A stretch of DNA of 64,000 bases. Origin: Metaphire vulgaris. Taxonomy: Eukaryota > Annelida > Clitellata > Crassiclitellata > Megascolecidae. Where the stretch lies: contig CM030849.1 of the NCBI GenBank assembly GCA_018105865.1, positions 361,001 to 425,000 of the forward strand, written 5' to 3'. Shown one piece after another: positions 1-37,689 of the stretch (position 1 is its first letter; the number at the start of each line of letters is the position of its first letter). A program made the position numbers and the translations under genes. A model generated the notes under the pieces. That model did not search any database, was not told the DNA's origin, and saw only the letters and a list, made by a program, of their open reading frames with translations.

Positions 1-775
1 GGGGGGGGGAGGCGAGGGAGAGGGGATTCTCCCAATCTGTCTGAGACTCTGAGATCCCCCGAAAAATTGCAATCATTACGGTGAAGGCAAGCATTTCGGT
101 GTGTAACCCCTCCACTGCCATCAACTGCCATAAATATCCCCCCACCGTGGCATAGGAGAGCGAATGCAACCCTGGTCTATGTCATGTCTGTAGGAGCCTT
201 GGTGCTCCCCTCGGGTTTCGGGACCCTGGCTACGCCATTGGGCTGCACGTTTAGCAACAATCATGCACTAGGTCATTTGTGGGATAAATGCCGATTAAGA
301 AATTTTTCAGATTTCAAAAGACCTTATTTTATTAACATTGCGTTAATATTATTGCATGACTTATAGTCAGCTAAACTCTAAAAAGTCACAGCGCTACATA
401 AATGAACCCGTGACTCTGACCCCTCCCTTCCCCCAAAATAATCCGACTGACCTACCTCTGGCACCATTTCACGGTCAACACCCAAAAGTCTCACAATAAA
501 AATTTAACCAAGTGTTCAACACTAGCCGCGTCTTCGCTAGGTGGCGCCGCTGCACTTTGGAATTCGAAAGAAAAACTGAACTGTCTGCATTTGGGATATC
601 ATACTACAGAGGTACACCAGATTCCACGCATTCTGACGAAGAGGTTGTGCAGATATTTACAATAATGAAACAGGGTGGTACCTGTACTATTGACCCACCC
701 TGTATTCAATATACAAATGAGAATTTCTTTCGCGGCGAATCAATGACCACGTGATGCCCAAGTGAACAGGTGACG
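1..775. other. Left edge, DDR intron, no gene seen
   Basis: No transmembrane or kinase-coding segment of DDR is recognisable on the minus strand. The GCGCTACATAAAT motif occurs near 392-404. The interval reads as intronic sequence of DDR. Confidence 0.5.
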
Positions 776-783
776 GTCTAAGG

Positions 784-1335
784 GGTTTACATTAGTTTGC
801 GCACCTGGGAGTTTGCGCACCATTAGTTTGCGCACCAGTAGTTTGCGCACCAGTAGTTTGCGCACCAGTAGTTTGCGCACCAAGTTAAGTTTCATCGGTT
901 AATAACAATGCGCACAAATACCTTGCATTCCTTTATAGCCTTTCCTTTATAGCTTGACCGCTGGTCTATGGCTTAGGGGTCGTCCATAAATGACGTAACG
1001 CGCCCAGGGGAGGGGTCAGGAAATTTGTTACCAAGTGTGACGAGGGGGGATTCCATAACTGTGACGTAACGCAAAAAATAATCTTTAAGTGACAAACTTT
1101 TATCATTTTTTGCTTGTCAGGGTATTTGGAGATGGAAAAATACAAGGGATAAAGTACGTTGGTAGGGGGTACTTCGTTCTCTTGTACTTGTTTTAGGGGT
1201 ACATAAGCATAAAAAGGTTAAGAACCACTGCTATAAAGGAATGCAACGCACTGTTAGAGTATTAACCGTTGAAACTTAACTTGGTGCTCAAACTCCCAGG
1301 TGCGCAAACTACTGGTGCGCATACTATGCAATACC
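784..1335. mobile_element. Composite hAT-like MITE with tandem-repeat ends
   Basis: Bounded by the exact 8-bp duplication GTCTAAGG at 776-783 and 1336-1343. The left end is GGTTTACATTAGTTTGCGCA; the right end reads in reverse GGTATTGCATAGTATGCGCA. The left end holds about five tandem copies of a 15-16-bp unit AGTTTGCGCACCAGT (about 792-882). The interior carries pieces of two other dispersed families: a GTCCATAAATGACGTAACG segment near 970-1075 and an inverted copy (about 1160-1232) of the start of the element at 31306. No coding capacity. Confidence 0.85.
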
Positions 1336-1400
1336 GTCTAAGGTGACCAAAGCACGACATCGTCTCACCTGTTAGTAACGGTACTGATCACGTGACCTAC

Positions 1401-28606
<27,206 letters not shown>

Positions 28607-30300
28607 TTGGCAGCGGACCCGATTCTCGAAGCTCAACTGGTCACAGTCTTTATCTAGCGCCGTTTTTTCTCTCGGTCAGTCCTCCTGCGATTTCTGCAGT
28701 CAACGGTTTGGCGTCACGACGACGTGACATGACGTGACGTCGGTGTACCTGACGACGACGCGTCATTCGTCGTGACTGCTGCGCCGCGTCAAGCACACCT
28801 GACATCTTCTGCGATCGCATTGCGTCGCAGCGGCCATGTCTGCTGCTGCTGCTGCTGCAGCTTTAGTGCGCATGCGCGTCGACTGACTATCGTTCCCGGC
28901 ATGCAACGCGCTCACTTCCTGCCCGTAAGACAAAGTCAGACACAGGAGGGAGCCACAGAAACCGTTCCCCATCCTCCCCTCACTCTCCCCACACCATCCT
29001 CTCACTCTCCCCCACACCATCCCCCTTTAATAAGAGAAAAGACGCGTTCCTTGTCGTCTGCATCGACAACATCATCATCATCATCATCGGACCCGATGCA
29101 ATTGTCCTCCTCCTCCTCCGTCGAACACAAAGCGCCAACCGCACCGAGAGGCGGTCGTCGACGCGATCGCTTGATTGAAAATCGACAGATAATGAAATAC
29201 CAGAACGAGGCAATTCCCGCCGACAAAATCCAGCCTCGTTTTCATTCTTAGGTAACGATAACGAAGAAGTCCTCTTGCCGCTTGATCTTCATCTCAGTCG
29301 ATTTATCTTCATGTGCGTTCTTCTCGATTTATTCTCGATAACAGGAGAAGGAATTCTGTCTTCTGCCTGCGTGCCTCTGACATTGTGCGTGTCTCTGTCC
29401 GTCTGTCGGTCTATCTGTCTATCTGTCTATCTATCTGTCTGTTTGTCTGTCGCTTGTAAGATGACCATCGCTGAATGTATACACAGTTGAAAAAATTCTA
29501 TTTGATTGCCTGTAACCCTTGACAACGAAGATGGAGGGAAGAAGATATGATACGAAGGGAAGAACATGATGAGGAAAAGGAGGAGAGAGGGAGAGGCGGA
29601 AGGCGAAAGAAGGGGAAGGGGTTAAGTATAGTGGAGACAACGTCTGATGTATGTACGTGCATTAGAGCCTGTGACGAAATGAGGAAGAGCAGAGTTACCA
29701 TCGAGCGTAGAGACTCGCTCGCATTATACGTCATGTAAGAAGATGCTGACGTCATAGCCTCGTTGCAACCGTTGCCTCATAAATTCTTTATTATATCCAT
29801 CCGGTCTAATGGATCCATCTGCCGAAGTACCGACGCCAGTACCAGAACAGTCACACACACACAGACATCAATGTGGCGTGTGTGGTACTGCCATGGTACG
29901 TCGGTACACAAGGAACCTTTCTAGATTAACAGAATTTTCACGATTTCCGGTCGGTCACACGGCGCTATAAAAAGACTAACAGTTATATTTCGCAGTCTCT
30001 GCATACTTTCTTACCTACTTACTTACTTACAAAGCTATTTTAGAGTTATTATTCATGCAGAAAGCCGATCTAGAATCAAAAGATGAGATCAGAAACGAAG
30101 TAAACGAGATGAAGAATCGAAAAGAGAATGCATCCGTGTGACGTCATAGAATGCGGATGCTGCGAATGCTCTCCACCCTTCCCCTCTCCACACGCGCCAA
30201 CGACACCTGTATCTGGCGCCATATTCGCCTTCTTTATTTAGCGCCTATTTTATGCTTTTCCCTCCGACTGCAGAATAAGCAGCGAATAGGATGTCGACGG

Positions 30301-30324
30301 GAAATTAATCACACAGACACTGAC

Positions 30325-30358
<34 letters not shown>

Positions 30359-30371
30359 TGACAGACAGACG
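30301..30371. repeat. (GACA)n microsatellite
   Basis: GACA units from about 30312 to 30370, 45 bases from the candidate 5' exon. Confidence 0.93.
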
Positions 30372-30414
30372 ACGGTGTCCGCTTGTCCGTTATGGACAAA
30401 TTGTTATGACTCAC

Positions 30415-30483
30415 CTTGCGTTGAGCTGGCAGCGAAGGTGGACAGAAGCACCTCACTGCGCCGGGCGGCAAAGTACTCGCATA
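30415..30483 (-). other. Candidate non-coding 5' exon of DDR
   Basis: A 69-base segment has a pyrimidine-rich acceptor (ACTTCTTCTCAG) and a consensus donor (CGCAAG|GTGAGT) on the same strand as DDR, 1.9 kb upstream of its start codon. It contains an ATG opening a 9-codon reading frame that stops (TGA) inside the segment, as an upstream ORF would. No protein similarity is visible. Alternatives are chance splice-like sites or an exon of something else. Confidence 0.35.
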
Positions 30484-30711
30484 CTGAGAAGAAGTACCGG
30501 GTACGTCGGACAACAAGTACCTGAAATGGAAAACAGAACGATGGACAACATTTCTAATGTAAGATCATAGAATAGACACAAGGAGCGTTCTTAATAGAAC
30601 CTCATCAATCTATGATTCTATATCAACGTATACAACACTTTCGCTTATCAAGTACACTTCTCGATCGCACGTAAAAATCACAGACGCCGAAGCTTAGCCA
30701 ATGGCCACAAA

Positions 30712-30826
30712 CAGTGGCGTATTTAGGGGGTATGCTCCTGATCCATAGCGTACCCCTTTGGTCTTTTTGGTCCTTCCCTTCTTAAATTTCAGCCTACCCC
30801 TTTAAGCCTTTCTAAATACGCCCATG
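30712..30826. mobile_element. hAT-like MITE with 8-bp target duplication
   Basis: GCCACAAA flanks the element at 30704-30711 and 30827-30834. The ends are CAGTGGCGTATTTAG and CTAAATACGCCCATG. 115 bp, non-coding. A partial relative lies near 59635-59690, and the same CAGTGGCGTATTTA end occurs at 60358. Confidence 0.9.
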
Positions 30827-31236
30827 GCCACAAATGGTGACCGTATCTATGTCTGCCAAACTAGACAGACAGAGTAGCACCGCTGCCAGGGTTATTTCTA
30901 GGATTATCAATGGGGGGGGGGTGTCGGTAAATTCTGGGGTCCCCTGCCAAAAAGTTCTGAAAAGCAAAAAAAGGCCATCCCATGCTGAGGTTGAGGTGTC
31001 GGTCTCAAATTGGGGGAAGAGGTGTTGGGAGGGAGGGGTGTACAAATATTCCCGACCGCTGCTACAGTCCCCCTCAGTAACAGATTGCTCGCAATTTGAC
31101 TGCATTAAAATAGGGCTAAAATGTCAAACAGGAAGTCTATATATGGCTACGTAGTTAATAGAGATGACGTCATCCGCTAAATATAGCCATCGAATAGTTT
31201 CGAGAACGGTTCTAAGCGCTTAAAACAGGATCTGAG

Positions 31237-31240
31237 CTAC

Positions 31241-31274
<34 letters not shown>
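31237..31274. repeat. (TG)n microsatellite
   Basis: About 16 TG units. Confidence 0.95.
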
Positions 31275-31275
<1 letters not shown>

Positions 31276-31305
31276 TGTCTGTCTTACTTGATGAAGATCT
31301 TAGGC

Positions 31306-31670
31306 CATTGGTTCTTAACCTTTTTATGATTATACGTACCCCTGAAACAAGTATAAGAGAACAAAGTACCCCTACTGGCGTACCTTATCCCAGGACAAAT
31401 GTATGCAATATATTGAAAATAATTATAAACTGAAATTATAAACTGAAAATAATTATAAACCGCAACAAATGTTGGCAGAAAGTGGGCTTTTTCTTTCAAA
31501 TTTCTAATTTAGTACAAAAATTCTACAGCAGTTGTAAGCATTCGTATGGTATATAGGGTAACTTGTAGTAAAAGTCTTTAAACAGACTTTATTTCAGGAT
31601 TATTCAGTACCCCCACAACGTCCTTCAAGTACCCCCAAGGGGTACGAGTACCCCCGGTTAAGAACCACTG
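31306..31670. mobile_element. hAT-like MITE with 8-bp target duplication
   Basis: TCTTAGGC flanks the element at 31298-31305 and 31671-31678. The ends are CATTGGTTCTTAACC and GGTTAAGAACCACTG. The interior has GTACCCC motifs at both ends and a short ATTATAAACTGAAA duplication near 31425-31460. A fragment of the same family sits inverted inside the element at 784-1335. Confidence 0.92.
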
Positions 31671-32640
31671 TCTTAGGCAGAGCGTGGTTTATGTGATGAA
31701 GTTTCTCTAACGACAGAACCTTCCATTCTCCAGCGCTGACAGGGTCACGACCTCCGAAAGAACACATTTATATAGCGCCTCGCTTTACAAACAACAACAG
31801 CAGCACATGGGCGTCTAAGAGATAATAAGAGCAGCAGCGCCCCCACCCACCCATAACAACGCCACCCATCAGCGCTGATTATGGCGACAAAATTGAGCTA
31901 TATAACCACCGCCTCCTTCACCCCCTCCGTCCTTCGCCCCCGTAATCCCTCGCTTCGATCCGGGGTCGGAAAAGGTCTCGGCGATCCAAGACTCCGGAAT
32001 AAGAACCGGAGCTACTCCCTCTAGCGACCGACCCGATAATTATCCCGATGAATACAAGGATATAAGGCATCCATGCAAAGACTATACACAACACAGGGAA
32101 TTTTAAAAAAATATAATTAAATCAGCGAAGATGATGACGACTAAGAAGATGATGATGATGACCATGATAATGATGATGATGATGACCATGATGATGATAA
32201 CCACGACGACGAAGTCGGAAAGGATACTATAGAGAATGCCTTCTTGCTTGCCGAGATAATTTGCATAGCGCCTCTTTACATGATGCAAAAGACCATGTTT
32301 AAAAAAACTCGTATATATCATGAAATATTACGAACACAAAGGCCTAAACGGCCAGCATGCATTAGCCATCTGACAGGGCATGGCTAATGCTGCAAACAAA
32401 CAAAGCCAACATTTAGACGAATTAGGTCTATTTTCACTGTATACCGACAAGCAAATAGTCACGTGACACGACAGTCCTCTTTCTAGAAACCGCCACATTC
32501 GTTTGCACACCGCGGTCAACGCCAGAGCAAAAAATCTTTTAAACTAATTTTTAAAATTCAGTTTTCAAAAACAGGTGTACGGAATGAGCAGCGTCAAAAG
32601 TTTTAATGGACGCAATGGGGTTAAAGAAAGTATTAGCAAT

Positions 32641-32832
32641 CAGTGGCGTCGCCAGGAATTTTTGGTTGGGGGGGCAAAAGGGGCTAGCGTGTCAGATTCC
32701 TTACCCACCGCTGCCCCCTCCCGTTCACAGAAAACTTTCTTACCGGATTTGCGCGAATCAGGTAGGTGGTCTGGGGCAGGCTGGGAAAGCACTTGCCCCC
32801 ATTTGACCCCCCCCGTGGCGACGCTAGTGCCT
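32641..32832. mobile_element. Family B MITE, copy 1
   Basis: Ends CAGTGGCGTCGCCAGGAAT and GTGGCGACGCTAGTG form an imperfect inverted repeat. The interior has GGGGCTAGCGTGTCAGATTC and TTACCGGATTTGCGCGAATC, shared with 33186-33376. No exact target duplication recognised. Confidence 0.78.
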
Positions 32833-32849
32833 GTTTGACATTGGACAAT

Positions 32850-33185
32850 GCAAGGATTAGTGCTACAGCAGGCTATAGATATGCAAAATCCAGAACAGTG
32901 ATGAAACAAATTAAAACCACATTTTCGTGTGTCCCCAGCTTAGCTGAGTCAAACCGTACTAGAATGGTCAATACATTCTGCCTCAATTTTATTCTAGAGC
33001 ATTCTAAATGCCTCGAGAAATGGTGAGCCATTTGAAACGACACTATACAAAGTCTTTCAGAAATCTGTTGTCTGTCAAATGTCTACAAAATCGAATGAGA
33101 AATAAGAAGGGGTTTAAGAGAGCTGGATTCTTGTAAGACAAGTTCTATAGAAAACAAAAATATTATATAATTGATAGCCTGTTTG
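32850..33185 (+). repeat. Dispersed repeat family C, copy 4
   Basis: Starts near ATTAGTGCTACAGC, has ATAGATATGCAAAATCCAGA and ends TTGATAGCCTGTTTG. It is sandwiched between two copies of family B (32641 and 33186), so the block is B-C-B. Confidence 0.75.
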
Positions 33186-33376
33186 CAGTGCGTTGCCAGG
33201 AATTTTTGGTTGGGGGAGGGGCAAAAGGGGCTAGCGTGTCAGATTCCTTACCCACCCCTGCCCGCCCTTCACAGAAAACTTTCTCACCGGATTTGCGCGA
33301 ATCTGGTAGGTGGTCTGGGGCAGGTTGGGAGGGGGGGCACTTGCCCCATTTTCCGCCCCGTGGCGACCCTAGTGTT
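33186..33376. mobile_element. Family B MITE, copy 2
   Basis: Same interior as copy 1 (GGGGCTAGCGTGTCAGATTC). Ends are CAGTGCGTTGCCAGG and GTGGCGACCCTAGTG. It directly follows the family C copy at 32850. Confidence 0.78.
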
Positions 33377-33482
33377 AGCGATGACTTTACAGGCACGTTA
33401 GATATAGCCTAGTTTCTCTAAATTCTGTCGGAGTTTAAGACGCTGACAAGCAAAATAAAATTATAAGATTGTATCCCGACCA

Positions 33483-33640
33483 GGGGCATAGTGACGGGGG
33501 TATATCGGTATATATCCCCTCCAAAATCTGGTTACCTTAAAATTTTTAATGTATTTTTAAGATTTTCAAAGCTTTTACAGATTTATACCCCCCAATCACA
33601 TTATATGCCTAAATCAAATTCCTGGCTACGCCCCGGGTCC
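33483..33640 (+). repeat. Dispersed repeat family A, copy 2
   Basis: Same order as the copy at 4266: GGGGCATAGTGACGGGGGTA, TATATCGGTATATA, TTTATACCCCCCAATCACAT, and end TCCTGGCTACGCCCC. Its ends form an imperfect inverted repeat (GGGGCATAG versus CTACGCCCC). Confidence 0.75.
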
Positions 33641-34865
33641 CGACCTTTCCTGAACCTCATCAGAAGGCTTGATGTTACAGGACACATTGAATTTGCCTGT
33701 GATGGTGTTAGGTTAGACATCAGGTCCTAGCTACTGTAAGGCAGTATTAGGCCTAGCTTCAAATAAGTATTCTATCGGGCATTTTCTGATTATGAAATGC
33801 CTGCCAGCCGTACTGAACTCAAGGGAAGTTCAAACTTGTGTTAAAGTCGTTTGCACACAGTGGCATAGCTAGTGTATGCCCCTTCCCCCCCCCGCCCCTC
33901 GCTACGCCACTGCATTCATCCTCAAACTACAAAGATTAATGCTTGACCAGAGAAGCACGTCATCTGACTCATCTCCCCCTCTCTGCGTCCGCTTTCTGAC
34001 TCCATCCTCTCTTCCGTCCATCCTGTGCATTCCATAGCCTTCCCCCTCTGGACCCGAGACAATGGGACGACGCCTCGTTTCCGTCTCTCGGAGCCTCGTT
34101 CTGGTTTTCCCGCCAAAAGGCCGCTCTGTCGTCTGCTCCTTCCTCAGCGCAGAATATCTAAAGCGAAGCGGCGGCCAAACAAGCCAATTTACGTAGCGCC
34201 AGCACAATAAATATCTGTATAAAAGCACCTGTCGTTTTTCCTGTCGACGACGCAGAGCATACAAGAGACACTCAGAAGCCACCACAAGTCTATGGAAGAG
34301 AGGGTCAGGATGGGTGGAAGGAAGAACAACACGGGAAAAGAGAGAGGGAACGAATGAATGAATGAAGGAAGGAAGGAAGCCCCCATTGGCTTCTGTCTGG
34401 CAATGATAGTGTGTCGTTGGCAGTGACAATATGGCCGATAGACTAGTGTTTATTTTATTCGGTGTTGTCAAATGAGGAATAATGAAGAGAGAAACACCAC
34501 TACAACCTGGTAAAAGCATCATCATCATCATCATCACCACCACCAGGCTCCATCAGCAGCCGTCGTCGAGGATAACGGGTGCCCGCCGAGGGATCTGCAT
34601 CGCAGATAAAACAAAGATAAAATATCTTACATTATCAGCTGCAGCAGCAGCAGACAGAAGCGGTCGCCATTCTGGGGAGAAAGGGCTGCTTACACTGCGA
34701 AAAGTCTGCAGAGAAATCTGCAGAGAAATTCTAATTGAGGACTAAGAGAAGTTTCCTCTAAATTATTCTGTTGGTCATAGTGGCAACATATTGTCTCGAG
34801 CTATTCACTTTTCCGCTCAAATACTATTACTATAATCAAATATGAAATCACGTATCTTCCAATCG

Positions 34866-34930
<65 letters not shown>
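34866..34930. repeat. (CT)n microsatellite
   Basis: About 31 CT units. Confidence 0.97.
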
Positions 34931-34931
<1 letters not shown>

Positions 34932-35680
34932 GTCTGTGTGTCTGACTCTTTCTGTCTAGATCTGGCCTATCAGAGGCATTGGAGCAGTAGCGGCTTCAGG
35001 ATTTGGCAAGTGAGGTATGGGGTTGGGAGGGGGTCGGTTGGGGTGTCAAATTCTAAGCATGGGGCCAACCATTTGTTACTAGGTATATAGTAGTAAGTAT
35101 AGGGTCCAACAGGAGGCAACTGGGGGTCCTCCCATTGTGGAGCCGCCACTGAATCGGAACCAACGTCGACTGTTGTCAAGCGCATCATCACCATAAATGG
35201 CGCTATAGAAGCTCTTTTTCAGCTAGCCGAGCGATTAAGAGGTGTGTGTGTGGGTGTGTTGAAGAAAGTTCAGCCATTGAAAACCTAATCTGATTGTCCG
35301 TAAGAAATCCGAGCTGAAACTATTACTTCTTCAACCGAAGAGACGATCAACTGAACGCAGAATTAATTGCATTCTCTCTCTCTCTCTCATCCACTCATAC
35401 CCGTGAGCTACAACACGCGATGCAGTATGCCCCGCGCCGTTTCCACGCGGGGAAAAACGACACCGAGTCCACGCTGCCTCCCGGGCAGATTGGCCTCCTG
35501 CAATGGACACGGACAATTACACAGCTAATCACGTTAATGGAGTGAAACAGAGGCAGACACTCAGCAGGACAAATACAAGGACTCAACGATAACACGATTA
35601 AGATACAGTATCAGAAACCGTACATTACATTATATGCAGTTACATAACGCTGTGCTATATAAGTTACTCGAATAGGTTAA

Positions 35681-35681
35681 T

Positions 35682-35715
<34 letters not shown>
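35681..35715. repeat. (AAC)n microsatellite
   Basis: About eleven AAC units. Confidence 0.95.
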
Positions 35716-35779
35716 GAGCAATAGACAACATTTCATTTGTTACAACATTACACTCAAATATAATCGTGGAGTTATAATT

Positions 35780-36110
35780 ATAAATGTCTAATTGATAAAA
35801 TTCAAAAGATCCAAAATAAAGCAATCAGATTGCATTATAACTCAACTAATTACACTAATATTACAAACAGCAAACATCTCTGTTCATGCTTAAATATACT
35901 TACAATTTGCTACCGCTGATATTTTATAAAATGAAACTCTTTACCGCCAATAAAATCATACATACTTATTATACGAGAACTAGTGAGCACTTTAATATTC
36001 CCTATGTGCGTACAAACACAAGATTATTTAGTCAGATTCTTTGGTCCACGTTTATGGAGTTCACTACCTACTATGCTTACTGACATACTAAACTTAACCG
36101 AGTTACGGGA
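35780..36110 (+). pseudogene. LINE reverse-transcriptase C-terminal remnant
   Basis: Frames read KIQKIQNKAIRLHYNST (the ..KIQ..QNKA.R motif) and, after a frame change, YYTRTSEHFNIPYVRTNTRL then FSQILWSTFMEF, equivalent to the YNTR....F..P..RTN..K.S....G...WNSLP end of non-LTR polymerases. Stops and shifts make it non-functional. Class is probably RTE/Jockey/CR1-like; no 5' part present. Confidence 0.75.
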
Positions 36111-37689
36111 ATTATATTCCCTCTGGTATCTCTAGTCTCCACTCTCCAACTAGTACTAAATATTGCTTTAATATGATTAATGTAGGCCCATTCCTTGTTG
36201 CTATGTTAACCTGTAGCAATATGGTATAATTAAGGATTTATAAAATATTCAATTTATCTTTTTCTACATGATCATTATGCTTATGATCTTAAAATTTAGG
36301 ATTTATATAATATTCAATTATTTTGTCTACATGATTATTGTACTTATGATCTATCTTCATTGTACTTATGATTTATGTTCTATGATGTTTTGAGTGGAAA
36401 AGCAAACAGTATAACGTGAAGATGCGTTTGTAGTCGCTGGCCGCCATGAATAACTGACGAAACAAAGCAACGAGACACTTCAGAATCTTCACAACTTTTA
36501 TCATCTCAAACAGAATTAACTTGAACGATTATTGTTCAACAAACAGAAGACTTCAACTGAACAGGTCCATTCCCTTGAACGGAAGTCAGCCTTCCACTTC
36601 CTTCCCACCAGAAATGTCCTCCTGTTCCAGTTCTTTCCCATCTATTACTTCCGCCTGGATACATGGTCTTCCCTAGCCCATCCCTCGCCGCTCGCTAAAT
36701 CCGCCCATCAAAAGTGGCGATATATAAATTGGCTCAATTTGTTCCCGGGTCTTTCGTGTGCAGGGCGACGGCGGCGAAGATTACTTATCAGAGGATGCCG
36801 CCGAAATGACGTCGTCGGGATCAGCAAAGACTAATAATCACGGAGCCAATATCCTCCGTCGAGAGCAGCACCCGGTGTCAGCGCATGCCTGCCTACTTGC
36901 GTGTGTGTGTGTGTGTCCGCGTGTGCAGGTGTCGTTTAAAACCACTCTATAATGGACAATGCAGGCAAACACAGAGATTACGTGCCCAAGAATCCGTACT
37001 TTCAATGACGTCATCGTCGTAGATCCCTCCATCTACACAACTTCGCTTCACTGCCAATTTCCACATCATCTATAGCCCACCTTCTTCGTTCGCTCCTTCC
37101 GTCCAGCCTTCGCTCCTTCTCTGTTCTCCTGATAAACGGCGATGGGGATTTCCGCGCAATTATCGCCACCCAAAGTCTTCTTCATAGATTTATTATAATA
37201 CACGAGATGCCGTCTATCTATGGCAAAGTCAGGCCAAAGTTGAAGCCAGTTTGCATGGATGGTGTGTCAAGAAATGTTTACCCCGCAGATATCTTGAAGA
37301 CCTCATAATTCTTTAGCGCTATCATTTTTATTTGAGGGCAGCGCCTACTTAGATATGGACGGGGTGATTCTAATCGGCGGATGAAGGCGGGGCGGATGAG
37401 CTGTTAGGTGAGCGGGCGGATGAACGCGGCGGATGAGAACCGTGGCGGATGAGAAGCCTATATGCGGAGGGGGCGACAGCCTGGCTGATGACAAGCCTAT
37501 ATGGGGAGGGGGCGACGGCGTGGGGCGCTATATGTCATATACAGCAATGAGGGCGATCTGTTTGATTCGGCGGATGAGAACCGTGGCGGATGAGAACCGT
37601 GGCGGTCCTGGCGGATGAGAAGCCTATATGGGAAGGGGCGACGGCGGGGGGCGCTATATGTCATATACAGCAATGAGGGCGCAACGAAC

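Noticed and set aside
33858..33912. Very short CAGTGGCATAG...CTACGCCACTG inverted pair
   Set aside because: Resembles a tiny MITE remnant, but no target duplication and only about 55 bp, so left as a possibility.
33902..34543. 213-codon minus-strand frame
   Set aside because: Met-, His- and Ser-rich low-complexity product over purine tracts; no domain and no splice support.
36758..36952. Plus-strand exon-like segment after GTCTTTCGTGTGCAG, encoding GDGGEDYLSEDAAEMTSSG
   Set aside because: The acceptor is good and the start looks coding-like, but no convincing donor or partner exon was found. Worth a transcript check, but not callable.
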